Source of the DNA: JBLHUT01 sp047629975
GTDB taxonomy: Bacteria > Pseudomonadota > Alphaproteobacteria > Rhodobacterales > Rhodobacteraceae
Length of the DNA stretch: 14,957 nucleotides
NCBI GenBank assembly: GCA_047629975.1
Contig: JBLHUT010000052.1
Coordinates: 1 to 14,957 of the forward strand
Reading direction: 5' to 3'
In this document: piece by piece, positions 7,446 to 14,189 of the stretch
Numbering within the stretch: position 1 is the stretch's first letter
How the letters are laid out: every line of letters starts with the position of its first letter
The notes under the pieces: model-generated
The model's database searches: none
What the model saw: only the letters and a program-made list of their open reading frames with translations
Told to the model about the DNA's origin: nothing
Program-made: the position numbers and the translations under genes

Positions 7446-7449
7446 CCTG
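7426..7449 (+). repeat. Inverted repeat over the stop codon of the DMT permease
   Basis: CAGGTCA (7426-7432) and TGACCTG (7443-7449) are perfect 7-base complements around a 10-base spacer. The right arm contains the TGA stop codon (7443-7445), and the SLC13 start codon lies 17 bases further on. No T-run follows, so a role in translation coupling or RNA stability is more plausible than termination; it may also be chance. Confidence 0.35.
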
Positions 7450-7466
7450 ACAAGACTTGGACGTGA

Positions 7467-9245
7467 ATGAATTTCCTGCCAGCAGATATTCCGTTCGATG
7501 CAATCCTCGCGCTAGGCGTCGTGATGGGTATGTTCTTCTTTTTCCTGCGCGAGACCTTCCCGACCGAGGTTGTGGCGATCGGGGGGGCGGCGGTTTTGAT
7601 GGCAACCGGTGTCTTGCCTTACGAGCAGGCGCTTGACGTGCTGGCCAACCCCGCCCCGTGGACGATTGCGGCGATGTTTATCGTCATGGGCGCGCTGGTA
7701 AGGACCGGTGCGCTTGACTGGTTCACCCAGATTGCCGAGGCGCAGGCAAAAACGCGCCCTGCTGTCGCGGTCGGGGCGTTGATCGGGTTTGTTGTCGTGG
7801 CCTCGGCGTTTGTGTCCAACACCCCCGTGGTCGTTGTTATGATCCCGGTTTTTGTCCAATTGTCGCGCAGTCTGGGGATTTCGGCATCCAAGTTGTTGAT
7901 CCCGTTATCTTATGCGGCGATCCTTGGCGGGACGATGACCTTGATCGGAACCTCGACCAACCTGTTGGTCGATGGTGTGGCGCGCGAAAACGGGCTTGAA
8001 GCGTTTACGATATTCGAAATCACGCCGCTTGCGGTGGTTCTGGTGGCGTGGGGCATGGTGTATTTGCGGTATATCGCGCCGCATCTGTTGCCCGAACGCA
8101 GCAGCCTTGCGACGCTTTTGTCCGACAAGTCACGGATGAAATTCTTTACCGAGGTCGCCCTGCCCGAAGACAGCGGGTTGATCGGCCAGTCCGTGATCGA
8201 GGTGGATCTGTTCAAGCGTGAAGGTGTCCGGCTGATCGATGTGCTGCGCGGCGACGCGTCGCTGCGGCGCAACCTCAAGGATGTCATACTGGCCGCAGGT
8301 GACCGGGTGGTTTTGCGTACCGAGATGGCCGAACTGCTGAGCCTTCAGGAAAACAAGCTGGTGCGCTCGATCGACAAACTCAGTTCTGTCGCCACTGAAA
8401 CGGTCGAGGTGTTGATCACGCCGGGGGCACGCCTGATCGGGCGGTCGCTGGGTGAATTGCGTCTGAGACGGCGCTACGGTGTCTATCCGCTGGCGGCGCA
8501 CCGGCGCAACCAGAACATCGGCCGACAGCTTGACGATCTTGTGGTGCGTGTGGGCGACACCTTGCTGCTGGAAGGGGCCCCCGAGGATATTCAGCGTCTG
8601 GCCGTGGACATGGGGTTGGTCGATATTGCCAAACCTTCGGCGCGGGCCTTCCGGCGGGGGTTGGCGCCCATCGCACTTCTGGCTCTGGTCGGGATTGTCG
8701 GGCTGGCGGCGATTGGTGCAGCCCCGATTTTCCTTTTGGCGGTTGTTGCTGTTGCAGTGGTGCTTTGGGCAGGCTGCATTGATGCCGAGGAGGCCTTTTC
8801 GTTTATTGACGGGCGTCTTTTGTCGCTTATTTTTTCGATGCTGGCGGTGGGGGCTGCGTTGCAGGCATCGGGTGCCGTGTCGCTTATCGTGGGATCTGTC
8901 GCTCCGTATATGGGGGGATTATCGCCGTTTTTCCTGATCTGGGCGGTCTATCTGTTGACCAGTGTCTTGACCGAGCTGGTCAGCAATAACGCCGTAGCCG
9001 TGGTGGTGACACCGATTGCAATTGGGCTGGCCGCGGCGCTTGGCTATGATCCGCGCCCGTTCGTGATTGCGGTGATGGTGGCGGCCTCGGCCAGCTTTGC
9101 AACCCCGATCGGTTACCAGACCAACATGATGGTTTATGGTCCGGGGGGGTACCGGTTCACCGATTTTCTCAAGGTGGGTGTGCCGCTCAATATTACCGTA
9201 GGCATATTGGCGGCGGCTCTTATTCCGGTGATCTGGCCGCTTTAG
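7467..9245 (+). CDS. SLC13-family (DASS) permease with two RCK_C domains
   Basis: This is an inner-membrane ion-coupled anion transporter of 592 residues. Two transport halves flank a cytoplasmic insert. The first half (about 10-210) has the family motif SNTPVVVVMIP at 118-128 and the helix break LIGTSTNLL at 159-167. The insert contains two TrkA-C/RCK_C-like domains, about 225-295 and 308-385. The second half (about 398-592) repeats the motif as SNNAVAVVVTP at 507-517 and ends with ATPIGYQTNMMVYGPGGY (545-562). Known relatives carry Na+ with dicarboxylates or sulfate; the substrate here is not determined. The RCK domains suggest gating by a bound ligand. The ribosome site before the ATG at 7467 is weak (GGACG), in keeping with coupling to the DMT gene 21 bases upstream. 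It ends 6 bases from the stop of a convergent paralogue of the same length. Confidence 0.9.
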   Translation: MNFLPADIPFDAILALGVVMGMFFFFLRETFPTEVVAIGGAAVLMATGVLPYEQALDVLANPAPWTIAAMFIVMGALVRTGALDWFTQIAEAQAKTRPAVAVGALIGFVVVASAFVSNTPVVVVMIPVFVQLSRSLGISASKLLIPLSYAAILGGTMTLIGTSTNLLVDGVARENGLEAFTIFEITPLAVVLVAWGMVYLRYIAPHLLPERSSLATLLSDKSRMKFFTEVALPEDSGLIGQSVIEVDLFKREGVRLIDVLRGDASLRRNLKDVILAAGDRVVLRTEMAELLSLQENKLVRSIDKLSSVATETVEVLITPGARLIGRSLGELRLRRRYGVYPLAAHRRNQNIGRQLDDLVVRVGDTLLLEGAPEDIQRLAVDMGLVDIAKPSARAFRRGLAPIALLALVGIVGLAAIGAAPIFLLAVVAVAVVLWAGCIDAEEAFSFIDGRLLSLIFSMLAVGAALQASGAVSLIVGSVAPYMGGLSPFFLIWAVYLLTSVLTELVSNNAVAVVVTPIAIGLAAALGYDPRPFVIAVMVAASASFATPIGYQTNMMVYGPGGYRFTDFLKVGVPLNITVGILAAALIPVIWPL

Positions 9246-9251
9246 GCCGTA

Positions 9252-11030
9252 TCACAAAGGCCAGAAAACAAGAATGGCGGGAATGGCCACAACGATGATC
9301 AATGCCTCGAGCGGCAGGCCGACACGCCAGTAATCCCCGAATTTATAGCCCCCCGGCCCAAGGATCAGCGTGTTGTTCTTGTGACCTATGGGGGTCAGAA
9401 AGGCCGCGCTGGCGGCAACGGCAACCGTCATCAGGAACGGATCGGGGTTCACGCCCAACGTGGCGGCCATTTGCAATGCCACAGGGGCCGCGACGATGGT
9501 TGTGGCCGTGTTATTGAGAACATCCGACAATGTCATCGTGACGACCATCAACACACTCAGGATAACCCACGCTGGCATGCCATCGGTCAGCGACAGCATG
9601 CCACCGGCCAGCAACTCGGTCCCTCCGGATGTTTGCAGGGCACTGCCCAACGGGATCATCGAGCCGAGCAACACGACGACCGGCCATTCGATGTGATCGT
9701 AAATTTCGGCCACGGGCAGGATTTTGGTCAAGACATAGGCGATTACAACCAACCCCAACGCCACGGGCAAATAGATCAGCCCCAAAGACGCCGCCAGAAC
9801 CGCCGCCCCGAACAAGCCGATTGCGAGCCACGTGCTTTGATCGCGTGTCACGGCCAACCCGCGATCGGCCAAAGGCAGGCATCCGAGCCATTTTGTGACC
9901 TCGAAGCTGCGGTCGGCCGGAGCGAGTAGCAGCAGGATGTCGCCGACCTTGATCGGGGCTTTGCGGACCTGCTGGCGGATATCGCGCCCCTGACGGGAAA
10001 TGCCCATCAAGACCGTACCCTGCCGCCAGCTTAACCCGATGCCCTGTGCTGTGCGCCCGGCGATCCGGCTGCCTTCGGTGACGACCACCTCGATCAGGGT
10101 CAGCCCTTCGGTGGCCTTGGCAAGGATCGCCTCGCGCGCGTCATCGGAAAACCGCAACCCGAGGCTTGCGCGGAATTCGTCAAGGGCTTCGGGGTGCGCC
10201 TCAAGCACCAGAGCGTCACCGGCAACAAGCGTGGTCTTGACTTGCGGGCCGAGCAACCGCTTTCCGTCGCGGACCAGCCCGATCAAGGCGACATCGGCCT
10301 TTGTGGCGAGGGTCTCGAGGGTCGCCAGGGGCTGTCCGATGTGCTCTGCTCCCTCCGGCAGCGTAAGCTCGGCCACATAATCGGCAAAATCCGCCGTGCT
10401 GCTCAAGCCTGCCGCCGATCCGGTGGCCGGTATCATCCGCCACCCCACAAGCGCCATAAACATCAGACCGGCAAGGGCTGTGACCCCGCCGACCGGAGCG
10501 AAATCGAACATCGAAAACGGCGCGCCCAAGGCCTCTTCGCGGATCGCGGCGATGATAATATTGGGCGGCGTGCCGATCAACGTGACCATACCCCCGAGGA
10601 TCGTCGCAAACGAGAGCGGCATCAGCGAAAGGCCCGGACTGCGCCCTGCCTTGCGGGCGGTCTGGATATCGACGGGCATCAACAGCGCCAAGGCTGCGAC
10701 GTTGTTCATGAAAGCTGACAGAACCCCGCCGATCACCCCCATCAACGCGATGTGGCCGGCCAATCCGCGGCTGCTGTCGATCAGCGTGCGCGTGATCAGG
10801 AAAACCGCCCCCGACCGTACAAGCCCCGCCGAGACAATCAAAACCAGCGCGACAACCAGTGTCGCAGGATGGCCAAAGCCCGAAAATGCATCTGACGCAG
10901 GCACGACCCCCAACACGACACCTGCCATCAGCGCGCTGAACGCCACCAGATCATAGCGGAATTTCCCCCACAAAAGCAGCGCAAACACCGTTGCAAAAAG
11001 CGCGAAAAGCAGAATTTGATCGTTGGTCAT
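9252..11030 (-). CDS. SLC13-family (DASS) permease with two RCK_C domains, second copy
   Basis: This second SLC13-type permease also has 592 residues and the same plan. The transport half at about 5-200 has FMNNVAALALLMP (107-119) and LIGTPPNIII (151-160); the RCK_C-like domains are at about 215-290 and 305-380; the second half has LSDVLNNTATTIVAAP (501-516) and LTPIGHKNNTLILGPGGY (545-562). The Asn-Asn motifs replace the Ser-Asn-Thr of its neighbour, so the two probably differ in substrate. I chose the ATG at 11030 because the protein then begins a few residues before the first helix, like its paralogue. Extending the frame to 11219 adds 63 polar residues with no domain character and would overlap the yebC start. 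The ribosome site is weak (GGTGG). It is divergent from yebC and convergent with the other SLC13 gene. Confidence 0.9.
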   Translation of the reverse strand: MTNDQILLFALFATVFALLLWGKFRYDLVAFSALMAGVVLGVVPASDAFSGFGHPATLVVALVLIVSAGLVRSGAVFLITRTLIDSSRGLAGHIALMGVIGGVLSAFMNNVAALALLMPVDIQTARKAGRSPGLSLMPLSFATILGGMVTLIGTPPNIIIAAIREEALGAPFSMFDFAPVGGVTALAGLMFMALVGWRMIPATGSAAGLSSTADFADYVAELTLPEGAEHIGQPLATLETLATKADVALIGLVRDGKRLLGPQVKTTLVAGDALVLEAHPEALDEFRASLGLRFSDDAREAILAKATEGLTLIEVVVTEGSRIAGRTAQGIGLSWRQGTVLMGISRQGRDIRQQVRKAPIKVGDILLLLAPADRSFEVTKWLGCLPLADRGLAVTRDQSTWLAIGLFGAAVLAASLGLIYLPVALGLVVIAYVLTKILPVAEIYDHIEWPVVVLLGSMIPLGSALQTSGGTELLAGGMLSLTDGMPAWVILSVLMVVTMTLSDVLNNTATTIVAAPVALQMAATLGVNPDPFLMTVAVAASAAFLTPIGHKNNTLILGPGGYKFGDYWRVGLPLEALIIVVAIPAILVFWPL

Positions 11031-11207
11031 ACGGCCACCATAGCGAGGATGATGCGTGGCGCAATCAGGTCGATCGGCGCAGGGATCGTGCGGATTTGAC
11101 CGTGGCGCTTGGAACGGTGCCACATCAAAACCCTTCGGGGGCATTGCTCCTTGACGCGTGGCTTCGTATAGAACGCTCCAGTAGCTGAAATAACGGGGGA
11201 GCGCGCC
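11031..11207. promoter_or_regulatory. Divergent promoter region between SLC13 permease and yebC
   Basis: These 177 bases carry promoters for both flanking genes. Toward yebC, TTGCTC (11144-11149) and TATAGA (11167-11172) have an exact 17-base spacer and sit about 35 bases before the start codon; the match to consensus is only partial. I found no clear boxes for the minus strand. A small CCC-TTCG-GGG hairpin lies at 11131-11140. Confidence 0.35.
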
Positions 11208-11948
11208 ATGGCTGGCCACTCAAAATGGGCAAACATCCAGCATCGCAAAGGCAGACAGGACAAACTCCGTTCCAAGCTGTTTTCGAAGCTGGCAAAGGAA
11301 ATTACCGTTGCCGCAAAGATGGGCGACCCCGATCCTGACAAAAACCCCCGCTTGCGGATGGCTGTCAAAGAGGCAAAAAGCCAATCTGTGCCAAAGGATG
11401 TCATTGATCGTGCTATCAAAAAGTCGATGGCCGGCGATGGAGATGATTATGAAGAAATCCGCTACGAAGGGTACGGCCCGGGCGGTATTGCCGTGATTGT
11501 CGAGACGATGACCGACAATCGCAACCGCACCGCCAGCACTGTCCGTTCGACGTTTGGCAAGAATGGCGGCAATCTGGGCGAAACGGGCTCGGTGTCGTTC
11601 ATGTTCGACCGTAAGGGCGAGATCACCTATTCTGCGGCGGCAGGCGACGAGGATACAATTATGATGGCCGCTATCGAAGCGGGTGCCGAGGATGTCGAGC
11701 ATACGGACGAGGCGCATGTCATTTATTGCACCGATACCGACCTGAACGAGGTTTCGACTGCTCTTGAAGGAGAACTGGGAGAGAGCGAGACGTCCAAACT
11801 GATCTGGAAGCCGAACATCACAACAGAACTTGACCTTGAAGGAGCGCAAAAGCTGATGAAGCTGATCGACCTTCTGGAGGATGATGACGACGTTCAGCGG
11901 GTTACCGCAAATTTCGAGATTTCCGACGAAATTATGGAACAGCTCTGA
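11208..11948 (+). CDS. yebC: YebC/PmpR/TACO1-family protein
   Basis: This 246-residue cytoplasmic protein has the family start MAGHSKWANIQHRKGRQD, the lysine-rich helical domain (to about residue 80), the glycine-rich stretch YGPGGIAVIVE near 90-100 and the NKGGNLGE-type motif, here NGGNLGETGSV near 121-131. The family was long annotated as transcriptional regulators. Mitochondrial TACO1 and recent bacterial work tie it to the ribosome and to relief of stalling during translation, and I consider the translation role more likely. The start is secure: GGGGGAG lies 7-10 bases before the ATG. It is often next to ruvC in other bacteria; here it stands alone between a divergent permease and a convergent small ORF, with its own promoter region and a strong downstream hairpin. 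Confidence 0.95.
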   Translation: MAGHSKWANIQHRKGRQDKLRSKLFSKLAKEITVAAKMGDPDPDKNPRLRMAVKEAKSQSVPKDVIDRAIKKSMAGDGDDYEEIRYEGYGPGGIAVIVETMTDNRNRTASTVRSTFGKNGGNLGETGSVSFMFDRKGEITYSAAAGDEDTIMMAAIEAGAEDVEHTDEAHVIYCTDTDLNEVSTALEGELGESETSKLIWKPNITTELDLEGAQKLMKLIDLLEDDDDVQRVTANFEISDEIMEQL

Positions 11949-11973
11949 CAAGGGTCTGTCAGCCGAATATCAA

Positions 11974-12003
11974 ACGTGCTGCCGTTCTCATACGGCGGCG
12001 CGT
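11974..12003 (+). terminator. Strong hairpin downstream of yebC
   Basis: The arms 11974-11985 and 11992-12003 form a continuous 12-pair stem, including two G-U pairs in the plus-strand RNA, around a six-base loop TCTCAT. The hairpin begins 26 bases after the yebC stop. No T-run follows on the plus strand, so it may stabilise the 3' end or aid termination. The two wobble pairs become mismatches in RNA from the other strand, which suggests that the structure serves the yebC transcript. On the minus strand it is followed by TTTGATATT. Confidence 0.5.
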
Positions 12004-12010
12004 ACCGGTG

Positions 12011-12331
12011 CTACTCTGGTGGCGGCAGGTTGAATATAACGTCCCCGCTTTCATCGAAGAACATGGATTGCGCCCCCGGAGATGCCCCGTTGTCGGGTCT
12101 GGGCAGATCCAGCTTCAAGATGGACCTATCGGACCGGTCAACGTCAAGACGGCCCATCCAGTCGTCAGCATTCTGCTTGCCAAGCTCGATGATGCCTTCA
12201 AAATCTGTTGTGGAATTCTCGATCAGGGCCGTGGCGGCTGTCACCTGAAAGGGCAAAAGCAACAGCACAGCACACAGGCACAGATAACGATGCAATATCC
12301 GCGCAGTTCGAAGGTAAAATGTTCCTGTCAT
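12011..12331 (-). CDS. Small predicted secreted protein of unknown function
   Basis: I do not recognise this 106-residue protein. The N-terminus looks like a Sec signal peptide: basic residues at 8, 11 and 15, a hydrophobic core at about 16-28 (YLCLCAVLLLLPF) and a small-residue cleavage region QVTAATA at 29-35. The mature part, about 71-74 residues, is acidic, has no cysteine, and ends with a proline cluster NLPPPE. There is no lipobox. I chose the ATG at 12331 because GGGAG lies at a normal distance upstream and the signal peptide then begins properly; the longer start at 12376 adds 15 residues and spoils the signal. The gene is convergent with yebC and divergent from the LysE-type exporter gene. 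The signal peptide and ribosome site argue that it is real despite its small size. Confidence 0.65.
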   Translation of the reverse strand: MTGTFYLRTARILHRYLCLCAVLLLLPFQVTAATALIENSTTDFEGIIELGKQNADDWMGRLDVDRSDRSILKLDLPRPDNGASPGAQSMFFDESGDVIFNLPPPE

Positions 12332-12357
12332 GGATTCTCCCACTTGTTCGCGTAGCT

Positions 12358-12376
12358 TTGATCCCAAAGAGATCAA
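12358..12376. repeat. Inverted repeat upstream of the small secreted protein
   Basis: TTGATC (12358-12363) and GATCAA (12371-12376) are perfect complements around a seven-base spacer, 27-45 bases upstream of the start codon at 12331. The site could be an operator or an RNA leader hairpin for that gene. It is short enough to be chance. Confidence 0.25.
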
Positions 12377-12467
12377 TCTGGCACGATGATCGGCTACGAG
12401 GTATTAATAAACGTACAAATGAAACGAAAAGAATTAACCAAAATCAAGAAATGCACGTGTCTTCTTT

Positions 12468-12485
12468 GGCGGAGTAATATCCGCC
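12468..12485. repeat. GC-rich hairpin in the AT-rich gap before the LysE-type gene
   Basis: GGCGGA (12468-12473) and TCCGCC (12480-12485) are perfect complements with a GTAATA loop, in a conspicuously AT-rich 235-base gap between divergent genes. No T-run follows on either strand. It lies about 80 bases before the exporter start and may be part of its leader or an operator. Confidence 0.3.
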
Positions 12486-12566
12486 CGATGATTTCAGTAT
12501 ATCATTGGGAGCACGATTTTGTAACCATGAACACCGGAATACTGGCCGATCAGGGCAGACTCGCCT

Positions 12567-13172
12567 GTGGTTGACGCAGTTGTGAATGGTTTCTGGCTGG
12601 GGCTTGGATTGATTCTGGCCATCGGAGCGCAAAATGCGTTTGTGCTCCGGCAGGGGATTCGCGGGCAGCATGTTTTTATGGTTGTGCTGGCATGTGCGCT
12701 GTCGGATGCAGTGCTGATTGCCGTCGGTGTTGGTGGATTCGCGCAGCTTGTGGCACAAGCGCCTGCGATTTTGCCGGTTGTGCGGTACGGGGCGGCTGCG
12801 TTCTTGATGACATACGGCGCCATGGCCTTCCGGTCGGCTTGGCGAGGGGGCAGCACCCTTGAACCGGCAACAGACGGTGTCAGTGGTCGCTGGGCCGTCC
12901 TTGGGACCTGTTTGATGCTGACGTGGCTCAACCCGCATGTCTATCTTGATACGGTTGTCCTTTTGGGGAGTGTTTCGGCCAGATACCCCGAGCACAAGTT
13001 TGCCTTTGGTTTTGGGGCATGTGCGGCGTCGTTCGTGTTTTTCTTTGCTTTGGGTTACGGAGCGCGGATTTTAGCGCCGGTATTTGCGCGCCCGCGCGCG
13101 TGGCAGGTTCTGGATTTAGGCGTCGGGGCGGTCATGTTTGTAATTGCGGTCAAACTGTTGATCGGCCTGTGA
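12567..13172 (+). CDS. LysE/ArgO-family amino-acid exporter
   Basis: This is a 201-residue inner-membrane exporter with about six membrane segments. The first helix carries the family signature GLGLILAIGAQNAFVLRQGI (residues about 12-31), which places it with the LysE/ArgO basic amino-acid exporters rather than with the broader RhtB group. The second half has the LNPHVYLDTVVLLG motif (about 116-130). Likely substrates are arginine or lysine, inferred from family. The start is GTG at 12567; an in-frame TGA at 12528 and the lack of any ATG between make this the first usable start, with CAGGG somewhat far upstream. LysE/ArgO genes often sit beside a LysG/ArgP-type regulator; none is visible here. 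A DMT permease follows after 38 bases, probably in the same transcript. Confidence 0.88.
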   Translation: MVDAVVNGFWLGLGLILAIGAQNAFVLRQGIRGQHVFMVVLACALSDAVLIAVGVGGFAQLVAQAPAILPVVRYGAAAFLMTYGAMAFRSAWRGGSTLEPATDGVSGRWAVLGTCLMLTWLNPHVYLDTVVLLGSVSARYPEHKFAFGFGACAASFVFFFALGYGARILAPVFARPRAWQVLDLGVGAVMFVIAVKLLIGL

Positions 13173-13210
13173 CGGCTTGCGGCCTTGGCGCCAATAGGGT
13201 CAGGTGTGGT

Positions 13211-14143
13211 ATGACGCAAAAATCAAACTCGGTTTCAGCCCCCGCACCGAAAGCCAACCGCCCTGTGGAAGGGATTTTCTGGATGGTCGTGACGGGCTTG
13301 TGTTTTGTCGGAGTGACAGCGTCGGTAAAGGTGCTTGATGGCGGGCTTCCGGCGGCGCAATCTGCCTTTTTACGCTATCTTCTCGGGCTTGTTTTGTTGT
13401 TGCCGATGATACGCCCCATTCTGGCAGCACAGATCAGCCGCGCGGATTGGGGGCTTTACTGCTTGCGGGGGGCGGCCCACACGATCGGGGTGATGTTGTG
13501 GTTCTTTGCCATGGCACGGATCACCATCGCAGAGCTGACCGCGCTGAACTATCTGACGCCTGTTTATGTGACGCTGGGGGCGGCGGTCTTGTTGGGAGAA
13601 AAGCTTGCCTTTCGCAGGTTGGCGGCGATCGGGGTGGCCATGTGCGGCGCGCTGTTGATTTTGCGCCCGGGTGTGCGGGCGCTCGAGGCTGGCCATTACG
13701 CGATGCTGGGGGCGGCGCTTTTTCTGGCCGGCTCCTATCTTATTGCCAAGAAAGTGTCGGGAAATGCTTCGCCAGCGGTGGTTGTTGGCCTTTTATCTCT
13801 GACCGTGCCCATTGGTCTGGCGCCGTTTGCTTTAGCCGTCTGGGTGCCGCCCAGTTTTGAACAGATTGCATGGCTTGGTCTTGTGGCGGTGTTTGCCACT
13901 TCGGGCCATTATACGATGACGTTGGCCTTTCAGGCTGCACCGGTTGCGGTCACACAGCCGGTTATCTTTTTGCAACTGGTCTGGGCGGTTTTGCTGGGGG
14001 CGATGGTGTTCGGAGAGCCGGTGGACATCTGGGTTGTCTCTGGCGGGGTCGTCATTATCGCGGCGGTGTCGTTTATCGCGTGGCGCGAAGCTGTGGTAAA
14101 GCGGCGGCGATTGTCTGCTGCGACCGTTCCCTCGAAGATGTAG
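13211..14143 (+). CDS. DMT-superfamily (EamA) permease, second copy
   Basis: This 310-residue inner-membrane drug/metabolite-type transporter has about ten segments in two EamA repeats. The first repeat ends with the typical helix pair LTALNYLTPVYVTLGAAVLLGEKL (written here in family terms, around residues 112-135), and the second with VTQPVIFLQLVWAVLLGAMVFGE. It is not closely similar to the other DMT permease in the window by eye. The soluble N-terminus of about 17 residues is polar and the C-terminus basic (VVKRRRL), consistent with a cytoplasmic tail. I chose the ATG at 13211 because AGGTG lies just upstream; an open frame from 13019 overlaps the exporter gene in another frame and is not family-like. 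The substrate is unknown. It is probably co-transcribed with the LysE-type exporter. Confidence 0.9.
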   Translation: MTQKSNSVSAPAPKANRPVEGIFWMVVTGLCFVGVTASVKVLDGGLPAAQSAFLRYLLGLVLLLPMIRPILAAQISRADWGLYCLRGAAHTIGVMLWFFAMARITIAELTALNYLTPVYVTLGAAVLLGEKLAFRRLAAIGVAMCGALLILRPGVRALEAGHYAMLGAALFLAGSYLIAKKVSGNASPAVVVGLLSLTVPIGLAPFALAVWVPPSFEQIAWLGLVAVFATSGHYTMTLAFQAAPVAVTQPVIFLQLVWAVLLGAMVFGEPVDIWVVSGGVVIIAAVSFIAWREAVVKRRRLSAATVPSKM

Positions 14144-14157
14144 TTTCCGGTTTGCAT

Positions 14158-14189
14158 TGATGCGCCCCCGTGGGGGAGTGCGCCAATCA
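14158..14189. terminator. Hairpin between convergent DMT permease and ABC ATPase genes
   Basis: CCCC (14165-14168) and GGGG (14173-14176) pair around CGTG. Outside them the self-complementary GCGC blocks at 14162-14165 and 14180-14183, and then TGAT and ATCA, can extend the stem with bulges. It lies between convergent stop codons and overlaps the minus-strand stop. There is no T-run, so this is a possible terminator only. Confidence 0.35.

Noticed and set aside
9233..9264. Inverted repeat CTGGCC / GGCCAG at the junction of the two SLC13 genes, looking like a bidirectional terminator.
   Set aside because: Both arms are the codons for the shared C-terminal W-P residues of the two convergent paralogues, so the symmetry follows from their homologous ends; the spacer is long and there is no T-run.
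11131..11140. CCC-TTCG-GGG mini-hairpin, followed by TTTT when read on the minus strand.
   Set aside because: It has a three-pair stem only, and no minus-strand gene ends here; too weak to call a terminator.
11031..11219. N-terminal extension of the minus-strand SLC13 protein by 63 residues.
   Set aside because: The extension is polar, has no domain character, overlaps the secure yebC start and its ribosome site, and is absent from the 592-residue plan shared with the paralogue.
11220..11951. 243-codon minus-strand open frame opposite yebC.
   Set aside because: It spans exactly the yebC coding region, has no recognisable domain, and yebC is certain.
13185..13194. Ten-base palindrome TTGGCGCCAA between the LysE-type and DMT genes.
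   Set aside because: It is short, GC-rich and inside a 38-base operon gap; such palindromes are common by chance at this GC content.
13019..13210. Upstream extension of the second DMT permease by 64 residues.
   Set aside because: It lies in another frame over the end of the LysE-type exporter, is rich in Arg, Cys and Gly, and the ATG at 13211 has its own ribosome site.
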